Notes: a model not told the origin generated them from the letters alone. Positions 23,567-34,821 are shown, counted from the stretch's first letter. The stretch is 64,000 nucleotides of DNA from Collybia mongolica (GCA_013420905.1 JAAXNY010000010.1:496001-560000), one strand, 5' to 3'. A program made the numbers and translations.

Positions 23567-23805
23567 GTAAGCTACAATGTAACGTACCATATGGTCCAGC
23601 GGGCATATACAATGTAGTGTATGGTACAGTCCGCGGACGCTACATTGTCCACTACAATAGAAATATGTAACTACATGTAATCGTACCATGCGGTTCTAGC
23701 AGACCACGCACGGCCCCAACAGATAGATATGTATTTCCGCGTGGCCGTATGGTATTCATATTCGGCACGGACTACATATAGTCCTGAGCCATATGGCAAT
23801 AGTGT
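23567..23805 (+). repeat. left terminal inverted repeat of the KDZ element
   Basis: About 239 bp matching the reverse complement of 35333-35573. In the outer ~218 bp I count about 11 mismatches, essentially all transitions. It contains several near-palindromic CCATATGG / CCATACGG boxes that could be transposase-binding sites. Confidence 0.88.
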
Positions 23806-23879
23806 AGCATCGATGGCCAACGGCTAGATATGTATTCCAATACTGAGAGAGCAGCCACAGTTACATACATATATATGTA

Positions 23880-26039
23880 CTACAAATATTCCCCATCAGA
23901 TCCAGAACCTGTATAGTCCAGCCAGGTGTCGGGAACATCTCTAAAAGACTCCGCATTGTATGGACCTGGATGTACAAGTGGTTCATCATCTGAAGATATC
24001 ATGGCCACTGCATCGATGGCCGACATTGCAGCGGCTGAAGCAGAACCACCTTCCCCGTCCGAAGCTGAGCCACTATGACTTCCCTCATCTGATGATATCA
24101 TGGCCACTGCATCTGGGACCGAAATTGCAGTGGCCAAAGTAGAGCTATGATGATTTCCCTCATCCGACGATATCATGGCCACCGCATCCATAGCCGAAAT
24201 TGGAGTGGCCGAAGCAGCACCACTTTCCCCATCCGAGATCATAGCCAATGCAGCAAGAGCTGACAATGGATTGGCTGCACCCCCATGACTTCCCTTGTCA
24301 GATGAGATCATAGCCACAGCATCCCGGGCTGAAGCGGAGCCATCATGACTTCCCTCATCCGATGATATCATGGCCACTGCATCCACGGCCGAAGTTGGAG
24401 TGGCCGACGCGGCATCACCAACCCAATCCGACATTGTGGCTGCTGCAGCTATGGTGGGTACACGGGCTGGGGCTTGCGTGATACGTTGGGGGGGGGCTGA
24501 TTCATCATCTGAAGATGCCTGATCTACTGGCCGGGCTTTAATAAACACACGGTGGTGCGGGGCCGAAGGAGTAGGCAAAATTGTAGGCATGGGAGATGCC
24601 AGCGCTGGTGCCAGTGAGGAAGCAATCCGATCGGCCGCCAGAATGTCAGTGGAAGAAATGAAAGATATATTTGCTTGGGGGGATAAGGGACCTGCCTGAC
24701 TATCTGTGGACATATGGGTATCTTCGTTTAGTGCTAATGGGGTAGGATGGGGTGCGGGGGATGGTGCAGTTGAACCAACGGCCAGCATGGCCGAGCTCGG
24801 CATGCCAGGGAGATCCAGACCAGGAGTGTGAGTAGGGAGTTTTCCCGATGGATACCTGCCACTGTGTCCTGATTTTCCAAACCTTAAAGGCCAAAAAGAA
24901 AAGTGAGATGGTATTTGAAGGGGGGACAGCTCTGGAGGATCCTGGATATCCTTGCTGAGTGGGCTGAAGTGTACATCACTAGGGAAGGTTTCATCGGCAT
25001 CAGAATAACTGCCACTTTCCGCGCTATCGGCCAGGCTTGCATCATACCCAGAATGTGGCTGTGCAAAATCACGGTTATCTGAGCGCACAAGCTGGCGGAC
25101 ATCATCCATAGATAGAGTGATACCAGTGGACCATTTGAGGAGTGGTGCTGACTCTAGCCGCTGTTGTTCTGCACAGGCTTCATCCTCTACAGCGTGGCCG
25201 AGGGTGGCTCGCTGCCGCATTGGCAGCGGATTGTCCCTGAACACGGATTCAGTCTCTTTCAACACGGCAGCTTCAAATAATTCGTTAAAGCCAGAAGCGC
25301 GCCGGATAGTTTGTCTCATTTGGCTGTACTGGGAGATTATGTGAGCATCAACCCGACGCTGCAAACCTTGGAGGGCCATTGGGAAATCAAGCCGAGCCGA
25401 TCGGCCGATCGGCCATGTGTTTGCTGATACTGGCATATCAACGGCAGATGGTATTGCTGCTTGGGCCACTTCAGAACGATACTTCAAATCAAACCTCAGC
25501 GCTTTTCCAATAGTCTTGCTATTGATATAGTGGGAAGGGTTTGCCAGTTTTGCACGGCCGACCCACCAGCTCAGTTGATATTTGGCAACAACTGCAGTAG
25601 GATCGTTGTAGGTGGTGCTAGCATCAAGTAACAACTTGAATGGCTCTGAGTAGTCAAGCATTTGCTGATCGGATGTGGTGAGTGACCAAGCGGCAGCAAG
25701 GGATCTGGTTATGATTGGGATCTGTATGTTGCGGCCAGTGGCGGTGGCCGATCCGATGCATGCCAAAGCAAAATCCTGAAAATTTGTTGGAATGTACACA
25801 AAAACATGCCAAATTGGGGGACATACCAACTCATTGAAGAGGTTAATCTGTAGTGCTTCCTGTGCCCTGCTGGATGCTTGGGCAATGGCAGATAGTGCTG
25901 CTCGGAAGCGTGATTCACAATAGAAGATCACCCTTTGTAGACTATCCAGATCTTCAATTAAAGTATCTGCTCCATTGATAATGAGGGGGTCAAACAGAGT
26001 GAGGTAAGCGTTGGGCATCTTAAGACAGTTTGTAGGCAC
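23880..26039 (-). CDS. KDZ-element accessory protein with acidic Ser-Asp repeats, 702 aa
   Basis: Starts MPTNCLKMPNAYLTLFDP and runs to a stop at 23880. A 51-nt in-frame segment (25776-25826) has perfect intron borders (gtatgt...ttttcag) and is probably spliced, joining FNEL to DFALACIG and giving 702 aa. The N-terminal half (to about residue 300) is a folded-looking domain I do not recognise, with a YQLSWWVGRAKLANPSHYI stretch. The C-terminal half is low complexity and contains at least six copies of a DAVAMISSDEGSH-type unit separated by Ala/Gly/Ser linkers. It lies 65 bp downstream of the transposase stop on the same strand and well inside the TIRs, so it is cargo or an accessory factor of the element. 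No catalytic motif seen; function unknown. Confidence 0.68.
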   Translation of the reverse strand: MPTNCLKMPNAYLTLFDPLIINGADTLIEDLDSLQRVIFYCESRFRAALSAIAQASSRAQEALQINLFNELVCPPIWHVFVYIPTNFQDFALACIGSATATGRNIQIPIITRSLAAAWSLTTSDQQMLDYSEPFKLLLDASTTYNDPTAVVAKYQLSWWVGRAKLANPSHYINSKTIGKALRFDLKYRSEVAQAAIPSAVDMPVSANTWPIGRSARLDFPMALQGLQRRVDAHIISQYSQMRQTIRRASGFNELFEAAVLKETESVFRDNPLPMRQRATLGHAVEDEACAEQQRLESAPLLKWSTGITLSMDDVRQLVRSDNRDFAQPHSGYDASLADSAESGSYSDADETFPSDVHFSPLSKDIQDPPELSPLQIPSHFSFWPLRFGKSGHSGRYPSGKLPTHTPGLDLPGMPSSAMLAVGSTAPSPAPHPTPLALNEDTHMSTDSQAGPLSPQANISFISSTDILAADRIASSLAPALASPMPTILPTPSAPHHRVFIKARPVDQASSDDESAPPQRITQAPARVPTIAAAATMSDWVGDAASATPTSAVDAVAMISSDEGSHDGSASARDAVAMISSDKGSHGGAANPLSALAALAMISDGESGAASATPISAMDAVAMISSDEGNHHSSTLATAISVPDAVAMISSDEGSHSGSASDGEGGSASAAAMSAIDAVAMISSDDEPLVHPGPYNAESFRDVPDTWLDYTGSGSDGEYL

Positions 26040-26611
26040 AATGATAAGAAAATGATTTTATTTTATCAATATTGATCAGTATGGTCAGCTGTTACATAAG
26101 CCGGTCACGCAATCCGCTCAAAGTTCGGATTCACGGCCTCAAACTGCCATTGAGCGGCCTTGGCAATTGTAACCCAAGTGGCCGATTTCCGTGCAGCGTA
26201 TGCCTGAGCGTCAGCTGAGTTCCTGGTATCTATTCGTCTTTCCTTCCAGATGTCTGCTTGTCGACAGTAGTAACGGACTGTCCATTCCATCTCATAGCCA
26301 ACTAATATTGCTTCCTCATTCCAGCGATGTTTATGTGCTCGGGCGCGAAGCCAGTGCACACGGTTAACTAGATTATTATTAATTAGCACTGTGTGGCTTG
26401 GTTTACAAGCATACTTACATTCAAGAAGTGAAACTGAATCCATATCATTGACATTATGATATTGCCAGATCCATGACAGCTTCACCTTGGTTGATCCTGG
26501 TATATTTGGGTCCAAAATAGCAGTACTGCTCTTTACATCCTCCCTTTGCAATAATTGATATTTTTTCAGGGTGTCGGCATTGGCACCGAGCCGGATCATG
26601 GCTGCACGGCA

Positions 26612-26614
26612 TCA
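26612..26614 (-). other. premature TGA in the transposase frame
   Basis: The frame is identical before (RNQISKLNDQIALHCRAYG) and after (CRAAMIRLGANADTLKKY) the stop, and no intron of acceptable size fits. The next base context (TGATGCCG) is what a C-to-T change in CGATGCCG would leave. A single nonsense change is the simplest reading. Confidence 0.65.
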
Positions 26615-29024
26615 GCCATATGCACGGCAATGCAGTGCAATCTGATCATTTAATTTGGATATCTGGTTCCGTGAACGGGTTGTAACTGCCTTCCGTGGTG
26701 CATTGCGGATGACGTGTGAATACTGGAAGGATTTGTCTGCAATCACAGCACGAAGGGCAGATAGATGCCGATCGGCCATCTCTTTCCGTTGCCGGAGTTC
26801 CATTACACAGTACGGATGGGTGGATGGCAGGCATGTTGAGGGCATAGACAGTACCCTATCTTTGGGCGGAATCAAAAGTGGCTCCTCCAGGCCAATCCCT
26901 GCACTGGCCAGTGGATTGTTGTCTGTGGAATATGAACTAATGCCATCAATATTTTCAAAGTGTCCGAGCATATTGCTGTCCTCAAATCTGTGTAGCTCGT
27001 GAAAGCCTATGCGGATTTCCTCTTTCACACTGTCCAAACTGTCCATCAATGCAACCAAGAGTTGCTGAAGCCGTTCCACTTCTTGCCGATCGTCCTCCCA
27101 TGGGTTTTTCCGGAGGCGGAGAACCCAATCTTGTAAGTCCAGCCTAATAGGTTATTGAGTATTTTAATTGCAAGCCATATGTTTACAACACACTGTTGCT
27201 CCTCAATGCTAAGCGCTAACTGTATCCACCTTTCACCTTCACTTGTGCCAGTGTGCAATCCGACATTGGCCGAATCCGCTTCCGGATCCGAACTGACTTT
27301 CCGTGTTGCAAGGACATCCATCATGGCTGGGTTATTGCAATGCTGGTCCTCTGCCATCTTTATTTCCTGTTCCCACACCTGAGTGTTCTCTATGGGGATG
27401 GCATCTGTCATGTTCATGAAATATTGATTAGCATGCTTTGCCATGGTCTGGGCCTCTTCAAATTGTTTGCACAATGAGGACACTGAAAATATTTAGCAAC
27501 AAGATTGGCCTAGTGGAGTATGTACACACCCATGTTCAAGCCTTTCTTGTGATTTGAATCTGTGACATGATCATCCATCATTTCAGCCCGATGTGCCAGC
27601 GTTGCCATTCGCATTGCCGGTGATACCAAATTCAGCCCTGCCCACAGAGATTCCAGAATTTCCCCTGCAACCATTCCAGCACCTGCTATGAATGAGGTAG
27701 CATACCGAAAAAAACACTGTTCCTTGTGCCCATGAACATGAAATAGACCAATTGCAGGATCTACTTGCAATCCGGCCGGTAGCAAGTGGCTGATCCGCCA
27801 GTGTAAATAAACCCAATATTGGCAGACAATATCATATATAAATGTCACACCTTGATCTGGATCAATCCCAAAAGCCTCCAGGGCTTTGAGAAATGACCAA
27901 TCAATGTTTTTTTGCTGTTCACCTCGGTAAAGGTTAGCAATACTGTTTGGAACAAAACATCCATGACGGGCACATGCAATAGCCACAATTCCTGTGATAT
28001 CGCATGCCTTAGATGCAAGGAGAGCCTGTTCTACTGCCCGGAACTTGTTTTCACATGGTGCTTTCTGAGCATATGCAGTTTTTTCAATCATTCTTATCTT
28101 CAGCAAAGGGGCTTACCGTTTTGCGTTCCCTAGCAGAGAGCAAAAATTGCTCATAATCAGCTCTTTTTCCCATCATTCCACCACCCTCTGATAGCCAGAC
28201 ATCCTTCACAATGCCCTTCTGCCGCACATGGTCAGCCTTGAAGTTTCCATCAGCCGTAAGCGATGGCCGATATACCCATCTGCAACCCCACAGATGGTTA
28301 TGCAATGAGAACCAGACACTGGATTGTATCTTACCTGTTCTCATCTGTTTTCCAATCATCACGCAGGTTGATTCCAGGTTGGGGGCAGGTGGGACAAAAT
28401 ATGGCCATTTCACCCGGTGCCGGATTCTCCGGATTGGCCTTTCCATGGCCGAATCCGGCCCACTTCAACTTCTTAATCCATCGCCAAATACGAGAAAGCC
28501 TACGCAGTTCATGGTATATATTTGGTACCATTGCTGGAGCCATGGGGTTTGTGTAACGCCTGAGCAGCTGAAAATATTGATATGCTGAAGCTTTAAGCTC
28601 TAGACTAGAGAAACGAAAATTGTCAAGGACAGCCAGTGTAAACACTGTCCAGATTGTTTCAAAGCTTGTTGGCATCAGACCGGAAAACACAAGGTCTGAT
28701 GGAAGGCAATCCGATCCCTGACATGGACAGGAAACAAGTGCCAGGTGATGTATGCCATTTGTATGAACCATGCGGACATAAGGATTGACCAGAGCATCTT
28801 GGCGAGGTGGCCGTCTGGCCGCATTTTTGGATGCCGGATTGACCGTTGGCAGGTCCTCGGCCACATCTGGCACGGCAGGTACAAGGAAGCCCAATTCATC
28901 TTCCACTATGTGTTCTTCATCATCCTCTTCGAGCATAGTGTCTCTATCTGCCTCATTATCATGATCTTCTCTTTGCCATGATGGTAAATCCATGCAATCC
29001 GAGACCCTGTCATACTGAGTTGCC

Positions 29025-29095
29025 GATGCCAATGCCAATGCCAATTCCGATTCCAATGCCGATGCCGATGCTGATGCTGATGCTGATGCCGATCT
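29025..29095. repeat. hexanucleotide microsatellite in the transposase gene
   Basis: Repeats of the GCCAAT / GCCGAT / GCTGAT type encode the Ser-Ala dipeptide run of the transposase. Probably length-variable. Confidence 0.75.
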
Positions 29096-30108
29096 TGAAT
29101 TTCCAGCTGGTGCCTCAGATGCCTTTTGCTCCTCAGCAATATCAGTACTTTCTTCTAACATGTTTAGAGTGTGTATCTGCTTCTTTAAGGCCTCACATAT
29201 TGGTGCCCCATTTTGATGTTGAACCAACATGTAGACACCCGCCTCCCAGAGTGCCGCATCCCGGAAATACTCCCCAGTCCAATACTGAATGCGATGCAAC
29301 TGATTGTCCTGATGGTAATGTTGGAAACACCCACGGCACATCATCCGGCCCCTATGACAATCTTGGCAACGCCAGCAAGCCTCCCGTTCGGCACATACAT
29401 TGCATTTGCCTTCTGGCAAAGATTCACATGCTAGGAGAGCCTGTAATATACCTTCCCAATGTTTCGCATGTTCTTGCAAGTAATATGATTGGTCCTGCTA
29501 TGCATTTAGTATGTTTCAGACTCTTTTCATAATGCACTTACCTTCCCCTGTGATGCCACTGGCTGGCTATTATCCAGATCAATTGGGTCATTGCCAGTAT
29601 CAATCAATGTCTCAGTTACACTTTCAACCCATGGTTGACCTGATACCTCTTGTCCACCATGTATTGCTGGACGTAGTGGTACTTCCACTTTTTTCTCCAC
29701 AATGCCTCGTTGTGTTTTCACTTGTACATGCTCTATGGTAACAGAATCAAATGCAAGATCATCATCTTCATGCAGGACATTTTTCTTGATGCGTCTCTTC
29801 TTTGCAGGTGGATGGGACATTGTGTTCTGCTAGTAATTGAGGTGGGGATAGGTGTGCAATGCACATATGTTTTATCAAACCCATTTTATCATTACTACCT
29901 CAAGCTAGAAATAGCCAATAGGGCCAATCAATCAATCAGGCCAGTCATGAGGGGCAATGATGACACTTAATCTCATCATCATCACCACATGGTTTGTTAT
30001 CTGATTGCAGATTTTCCGATCATGTGGATTACACCCAGCATATTTATTAAGCATGCAATCCACCCTGCCGACTTAAATTGGAACCCTTAATTCTTCCTCA
30101 GGCACAAC

Positions 30109-31075
30109 ATGGCAACTTCTCCACGGAAAGCCTGCAAAGATTGTATCTACACTCCTGATGAACGCAAAGTGCTTGATGGATTTAAGGAACAATATTTCTT
30201 GCAAATGGACAGAGCTGGCAGAGGTAATGTACTAAGGTCACAAATCTTGCCAGCCATGTTCAATTTCTGGGAAATGCGTGGCGAGCAAAGTAGTAATGAG
30301 GAGGAAAGGTTGGGATGGGCAAGGGTGAATAAACATATTGCACATGTCACACCAGGACTGATTGTCAATGTAGAACCTTGCAAATTGGATATCCAATAAT
30401 TGGCAGACAAAAGCTAACCATGCATTACCAAAACCCACAATCCATGTCAAACGGTTAGATATGGTTTGGAGGCTCCATCCACAAGAGGTTTGCAAGGAGG
30501 TCAAGGAAATACTTGGACTGGAAGGTGAACCAACTACTGAACAACTTTTTGAGAAACGAAACAAGGCAGCAAAAGCAGTGTATGACAAAATGGATGATAC
30601 GGCCCGTAATGTGATTTTGCAGAAAGTTGAAGAGACTAAGCAGCAGGGCCATGATCCACATCGGCCACACCTGCCGTTGCCTAACACACACTCACCACCG
30701 GCCATTCAGCTTGATGAGCAACCTCTGGCCCATCGGCCACACCTGGTGCACCTGCCATTGCCTGACACACAGTCACTACCGGCCAGTCAGTTAGATGAGC
30801 AACCTCCGACCCCTCGGCCACACCTGCCGTTGCCTGACACACAGTCACCACCAGCCAGTCAGCTAGATGAGGAACCTCCGACCCCTCAGCCACACCTGGT
30901 GCACCTGCCGTTGCCTGACACACAGTCACCACTGGCCAATAGACCTATGCCAAGGAAGAAAGGAGTCTCAAGAAAGATGGTGAATGCTGATGCACTGGCT
31001 GCTGAGGAAGCAAAGAAATATGGAACTTCTGCCAAGCGGACCAGACAGAAGAAACTCTGGGCAGATTATGATTAG
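30109..31075 (+). CDS. KDZ-element accessory protein, 307 aa, Pro/Leu repeats
   Basis: Two exons (30109-30363 and 30407-31075; intron 43 nt, gtcaat...ttggcag) give 307 aa. The N-terminal domain has CKDCIYTPDERKVLDGFKEQY, then RSQILPAMFNFWEMRG, and continues with VKRLDMVWRLHPQEVCKEV and LFEKRNKAAKAVYDKMDD. It is helical and charged and not recognised beyond a resemblance to small repeat-associated proteins of Agaricomycetes. The C-terminal half has four to five copies of a PHLPLPDTQSPPASQLDE-like unit. It ends in a basic tail (KRTRQKKLWADYD) that could localise it to the nucleus. It faces the transposase gene divergently, about 290 bp away, suggesting a shared promoter in 29821-30108. Role unknown. 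Confidence 0.65.
30660..30950. repeat. coding tandem repeat, CACCTGCCGTTGCCTGACAC type
   Basis: Four to five copies of a roughly 60-75-bp unit centred on ccgttgcctgacacacagtc, encoding the PHLPLPDTQSPPASQLDE repeats of the plus-strand gene. Confidence 0.75.
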
Positions 31076-31159
31076 AAATATATTTACATGTATGGTATAT
31101 TGATGAGCACTGATATTTACATGTACAAGATATGAACAAATATGTCTACAAGAAATCAA

Positions 31160-34037
31160 CTACTTTCTAATTTTTTTGGTGGAGGGCACTTCCAAAGAGC
31201 TGGGCTCCAGAGGCCGCTTGCCAGGCTGAGGTGATAACCGTATTGGAGTGCCCTCATCTCCTGGCTGGGGGCTAATACTTCTGGCATGTAGGCGGGGAGA
31301 ACGCCTGTGAGGCATTGGTGGGGGGTTGAGTGATGGTGGAACAAGCAATTGGGGACCGGTAGGCACTTCCTGTGATGTAGCTGGGGTTGCAGGAATGAGC
31401 TGCACAATTGGATTGGACGATGCGGCTGAGGATTCAAGTGTAGATGCTGCATCCATTCCGTGTTCTGCCATTGAGTTGGGCTGTGCCACTGCCGAAGTTT
31501 GTATTGTGGCCGGAGGTGTTGTGGCTGAAGGAGGTGCTGTGGTGGCCACAGCCGAAGGAGTTGTGGCCGAAGCAGGTGGGGTGGTGGCCGAAGGAGGTGG
31601 GGCGGTGGCCGAAGGAGGTGGGGTGGTGGCCGAAGGAGGTGGGGTGGTGGCCGAAGGACGTGGGGCGGTGGCCGAAGGAGGTGGGGTGGTGGCCGAAGGA
31701 CATGGGGTGGTGGCCGAAGGAGGTGGAGTGGTGGCCGAAGGAGGTGGAGTGGTGGCCGAAGGAGGTGGAGTGGTGGCCGAAGGAGGTGGGGTGGTGGCCG
31801 TGGGCATCCTGGTGGCCAAAGCCACCTCCGTTTCCGGTGCCATCTGAGTGGCCTGTGCAGCTTCAGTGGCCGGTTCACTATCCACATCCATGTCAGTAGC
31901 CGCTCCCGACACCATTACTGGTGGTGCTTCCGTGGCCAATATGGAGGCCTGCCTCGAGGGGCTGTCCCCCGTATCACTACTCCGCAGAAGAGGGGGGGGT
32001 TGGTTGTGAGTGTCAACCTCCCTTACCCTAGGGGTTTGGACGCCCTCAACTGATTGCTCCCTCTCATACTTTGCCTGAGCTAGCCGCGCCTTCATGCATT
32101 GCATTGTTTTGCACTCCAACCATGCCTCCCCATTGTCAAACTCACCCCCATACTGTAGCCAAGTCTTTACCCATTCCTGTGTTTCCTGTGCTGGCCGTAC
32201 ATCCGTTACAATAATTGGCCGTCGGAATTTGTCGTAGCGGTTTCGCGGTTCCCGTGGCAAACCTTCCAGTGGTAATCCAAGATACTCCGTGATATCATGA
32301 TAGACGACCGTTAAGGCATCAACTTGATTCTCCAGAGTTGAAATTTGTGCCATAGCATGACCAAGGAGGGAGGGGACATCTGCCAAGCCAGGTGCTCCCT
32401 CTGTACCTGCAAATAATGCCCCTATGTGAGATGAGGCAGCAACTAAGCGTCTGCTGGCCTCCGCAAGCGACATGTCGGCATTTTCACGAGGAGGGACATG
32501 GCTGCGGCGGGTTTGACTGGCAGCAAAGTGTTTGTCTTGTGGCCCTGCAATGTGCATTTCAGTAAGCATTGTAGTGTGTGGAAAGGGAACAACTTACGTT
32601 TTTCCGCTCGGCGTTCCATCCTCCATTGCTCTGAGGGGCTATCGTCCGTGTCTTCATCCAGCTGGGCTTTGTCCACACGTCCTTGGGCCGCCGCTTTCCC
32701 TGCTCGTTTCCGTTTCTTGGCCTGTTCCACCACTTCCTCTTGTACATCAGAGGGATTATCTGAATCTGGTTCAGACTCTTCAAGAACCTTCTTCCTTTTC
32801 CCCCCTCTTGGGCCGCTATGGAGGCATTTCGTCTTTGCCTCATAGCATGCAACGCACACTCCACCCATGGCTTGTTTCTCACATGGAAGATTTCTTCGTA
32901 TGCATTTTAGACACTTCTCGGCATGGTAGCGGCCTGTCCGCTGAGCTCGGCGCCGTGGCCTATTGTCAATCCGTCGCTTCTTCTGTGTCGGTTCCGTCTC
33001 CCCCTCGGTTTCTCTGGCAGTGCCCTGGACATCCGGTATATCCTCTTCCTCATCCTCTGACGGCATAGCGAGCTCCTGAAATGACCGGAATGGGGCCTCA
33101 TCAACCTCCATGTTGGTATTTTGCTGGTGACGGGAGGGGCCAGGACTCGCATTTTGTGGTTGCAAACGACGAGGAGCACGGGGCTGATTGGTTCTGGCAC
33201 GACCCTCATCCATGGCTCCATCAGCTCTGAATTGCCGCCTAGCACCGGCAGATTGCTTCCCAGGCGCAATGTAAATGGATCCGGAGTCGTCGGATGGCCT
33301 TTCGCCAGCCTCGGATTGCGTTGCCTCAACTGCGGATTGCTTTTGATGCCTGCCGGATTGCCTCGTGCCGCCTTCCAAGCCCCTTCCATCACGATCGGAT
33401 TGCTTCCCTCGCCTACTGGATTGCCTTGCTCCTGTTCCTAACGCCCTTCCGTCACCCATGGATATCCTCCCGCTCTCGTCGGATTGATTCCCCCTAATAC
33501 CAGAATGTCGGCCACCACTGGCCGAGCAACGGCCAGGAAGTGCGGATTGCTTTTGGTCATGGCCGGGGGGCACGGATTGCCTAGCATCGGTGTCGGATTG
33601 GTTTCGGCCACGGCTGGGGGGCACGGATTGCCTGGTATCGGCCTCGGATTGGTTTCGGCCATGCAATCTGATAGCCGTGGGTGCCCGGCTGGCTGTTCCG
33701 AGGCCTTGTACTGGACCCTCTGTGTCTGAAATGATGAGCATGTTTGATTTATATATATGTTCATTTGCCACTTACCTTCATGATTCTGCTCCCACTCCTT
33801 TAGGATTGCTGGTAATCGCGATGCCAGGACAGGAATGGGTTGTCGCTTTACAGCCTCTTTGACAAACTCAAAAATGAACAGGTTTGTGTTGCCGACGGAT
33901 CCTGTCAGCTCGGCCTTGATGCTTTTTACCTCATGCCAGATCCGGTCATATTCATTTTCAAGTGTCCCGGATTTGATTGTGGATCGGATCTTCTTGTCAA
34001 GCAAGGAGATTGCAGAAGTTTTGGTGATGTGTTGCAT
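31160..34037 (-). CDS. Zn(II)2Cys6 protein carried by the KDZ element, 924 aa
   Basis: Three exons (34037-33776, 33725-32598, 32544-31160) give 924 aa in one frame. The N-terminal domain (MQHITKTSAISLLDKKIRST, then RLPAILKEWEQ) is unrecognised. It is followed by a long Gln/Ser/Arg repeat region (RNQSD.DARQSVPP units). At roughly residue 370 lies a fungal binuclear zinc cluster: Cys-x2-Cys-x6-Cys-x8-Cys-x2-Cys-x6-Cys (CLKCIRRNLPC to CVACYEAKTKC), preceded by a basic RRRAQRTGRYH. After a coiled-coil-like segment (MAQISTLENQVDALTVVYHDI) there is an array of about 12 TTPPPSA heptads and a basic tail (SPRLHARS, STKKIRK). The zinc cluster implies DNA binding, perhaps to the element ends. It lacks a recognisable fungal transcription factor middle domain. 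Confidence 0.75.
31540..31810. repeat. 21-bp coding minisatellite (TTPPPSA)
   Basis: About 12 tandem copies of a 21-bp unit, gtggtggccgaaggaggtggg on the plus strand, with a few variants. It encodes the TTPPPSA heptad of the zinc-cluster protein on the minus strand. High copy similarity suggests recent slippage. Confidence 0.88.
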
Positions 34038-34226
34038 ACTGAGTTTGATGGATGAGATGCAGCAGGGATTACAACGGCAGCTTGTGGCGGTTGAAGATAA
34101 ACGGCAAGCATCAAAAGTTTTTAAAAAACACAGACATTACGTAAGTATCACGTGACCCGTTTGGCCTCTCTACTTGCAGCCGTCTGATCTCCATCATCCG
34201 ATCGACTCCCTTCCTTTGCATCCAGA

Positions 34227-34821
34227 ATGAATACACCCTCTGGATATACCACCATAGCCAATGCAGATGGGAATCCCATCATTATACCAACTTATATGAT
34301 TGATGGTAAATCAGTCATCATCCCAAAGTACCTGCTGCCGGCCACAAAGCATGCCCTAGCAGCAAAGAAAGTCCAACAAGGCCTGGATCTTGCATCCAGC
34401 AGAGGTGTGAGTCACCTTCTAACCTAACCTGAACTGTAACACATTATTTACACCACTAACACAGCCATTCAATCCATCTGGAGTGTATGGCAGCATGGTG
34501 GCCGAGGGGACTGTGATGGTACCCATAGATCCAGTAAGCCTTCTCAATATATCTACAATTTCATTCTGTTTAATGCAAAATCAGAGCCTTACAGACAGAG
34601 AAATGGTCTCTCTACATGCTGAGGCTTTGTCCATGCAACAGCAATTGGGTATCAGCTACAAAGATGCTGCCCATTGCCTCTACCTGGCTGAAGTAGAGAA
34701 GTTAAAGGCACAGGACATTACCTACAAGGCACTCAATGCTATCCGGGATGACATTTCCCAAGCCATTGCATACCGGAACTCAGTGGATAGCAAAAATGAT
34801 CAAGAGGCCTCCCATAGCTGA
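34227..34821 (+). CDS. small KDZ-element protein, 161 aa
   Basis: Three exons (34227-34406, 34465-34533, 34585-34821) join in frame to 161 aa. The N-terminus is MNTPSGYTTIANADGNPIIIPTYM, with a short beta-rich motif repeated as IIIPTYMIDGKSVIIPKYL. The C-terminal half is helical (MVSLHAEALSMQQQLGISYKDAAHCLYLAEVEKL). No known domain recognised. Divergent from the zinc-cluster gene with about 190 bp between starts, and close to the right end. Consistent splice signals support a real gene; function unknown. Confidence 0.6.

Larger units (their letters stand above)
26105..29820 (-). pseudogene. KDZ-family transposase with one in-frame stop
   Basis: Seven exons read by eye (29820-29542, 29494-28335, 28279-28117, 28064-27530, 27482-27194, 27143-26419, 26367-26105) keep one frame for 1138 codons, except a TGA at 26614-26612. 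The N-terminus is basic (MSHPPAKKRRIKKN). A Cys cluster of the CxC2 type linked to KDZ transposases follows (CNVCAEREACWRCQDC, CRGCFQHYH). Then come CPTCPQPGINL, the RPSLTADGNFKADHV strand with a likely catalytic Asp, CARHGCFVPNSIANL, YDIVCQYWVYLHWR, HVHGHKEQCFFRY, and the WLRARAHKHRWNEEA C-terminal region. These are standard KDZ landmarks. A Ser-Ala dipeptide repeat sits near residue 220. The TGA codon lies where a CGA Arg codon is expected, so the copy is probably inactive unless read through. Confidence 0.85.

Noticed and set aside
23880..29820. Transposase and 702-aa protein as one gene
   Set aside because: The KDZ C-terminal motif ends at a TGA at 26105 and a fresh ATG with different composition starts at 26039; no intron joining them was found.
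31326..31899. Plus-strand Gly/Val or Trp/Pro repeat proteins
   Set aside because: Shadows of the 21-bp minisatellite in the zinc-cluster gene.
23880..34821. TET/JBP dioxygenase as KDZ cargo
   Set aside because: Such genes accompany KDZ elements in some fungi, but no HxD...H...R arrangement was found in any of the five genes.
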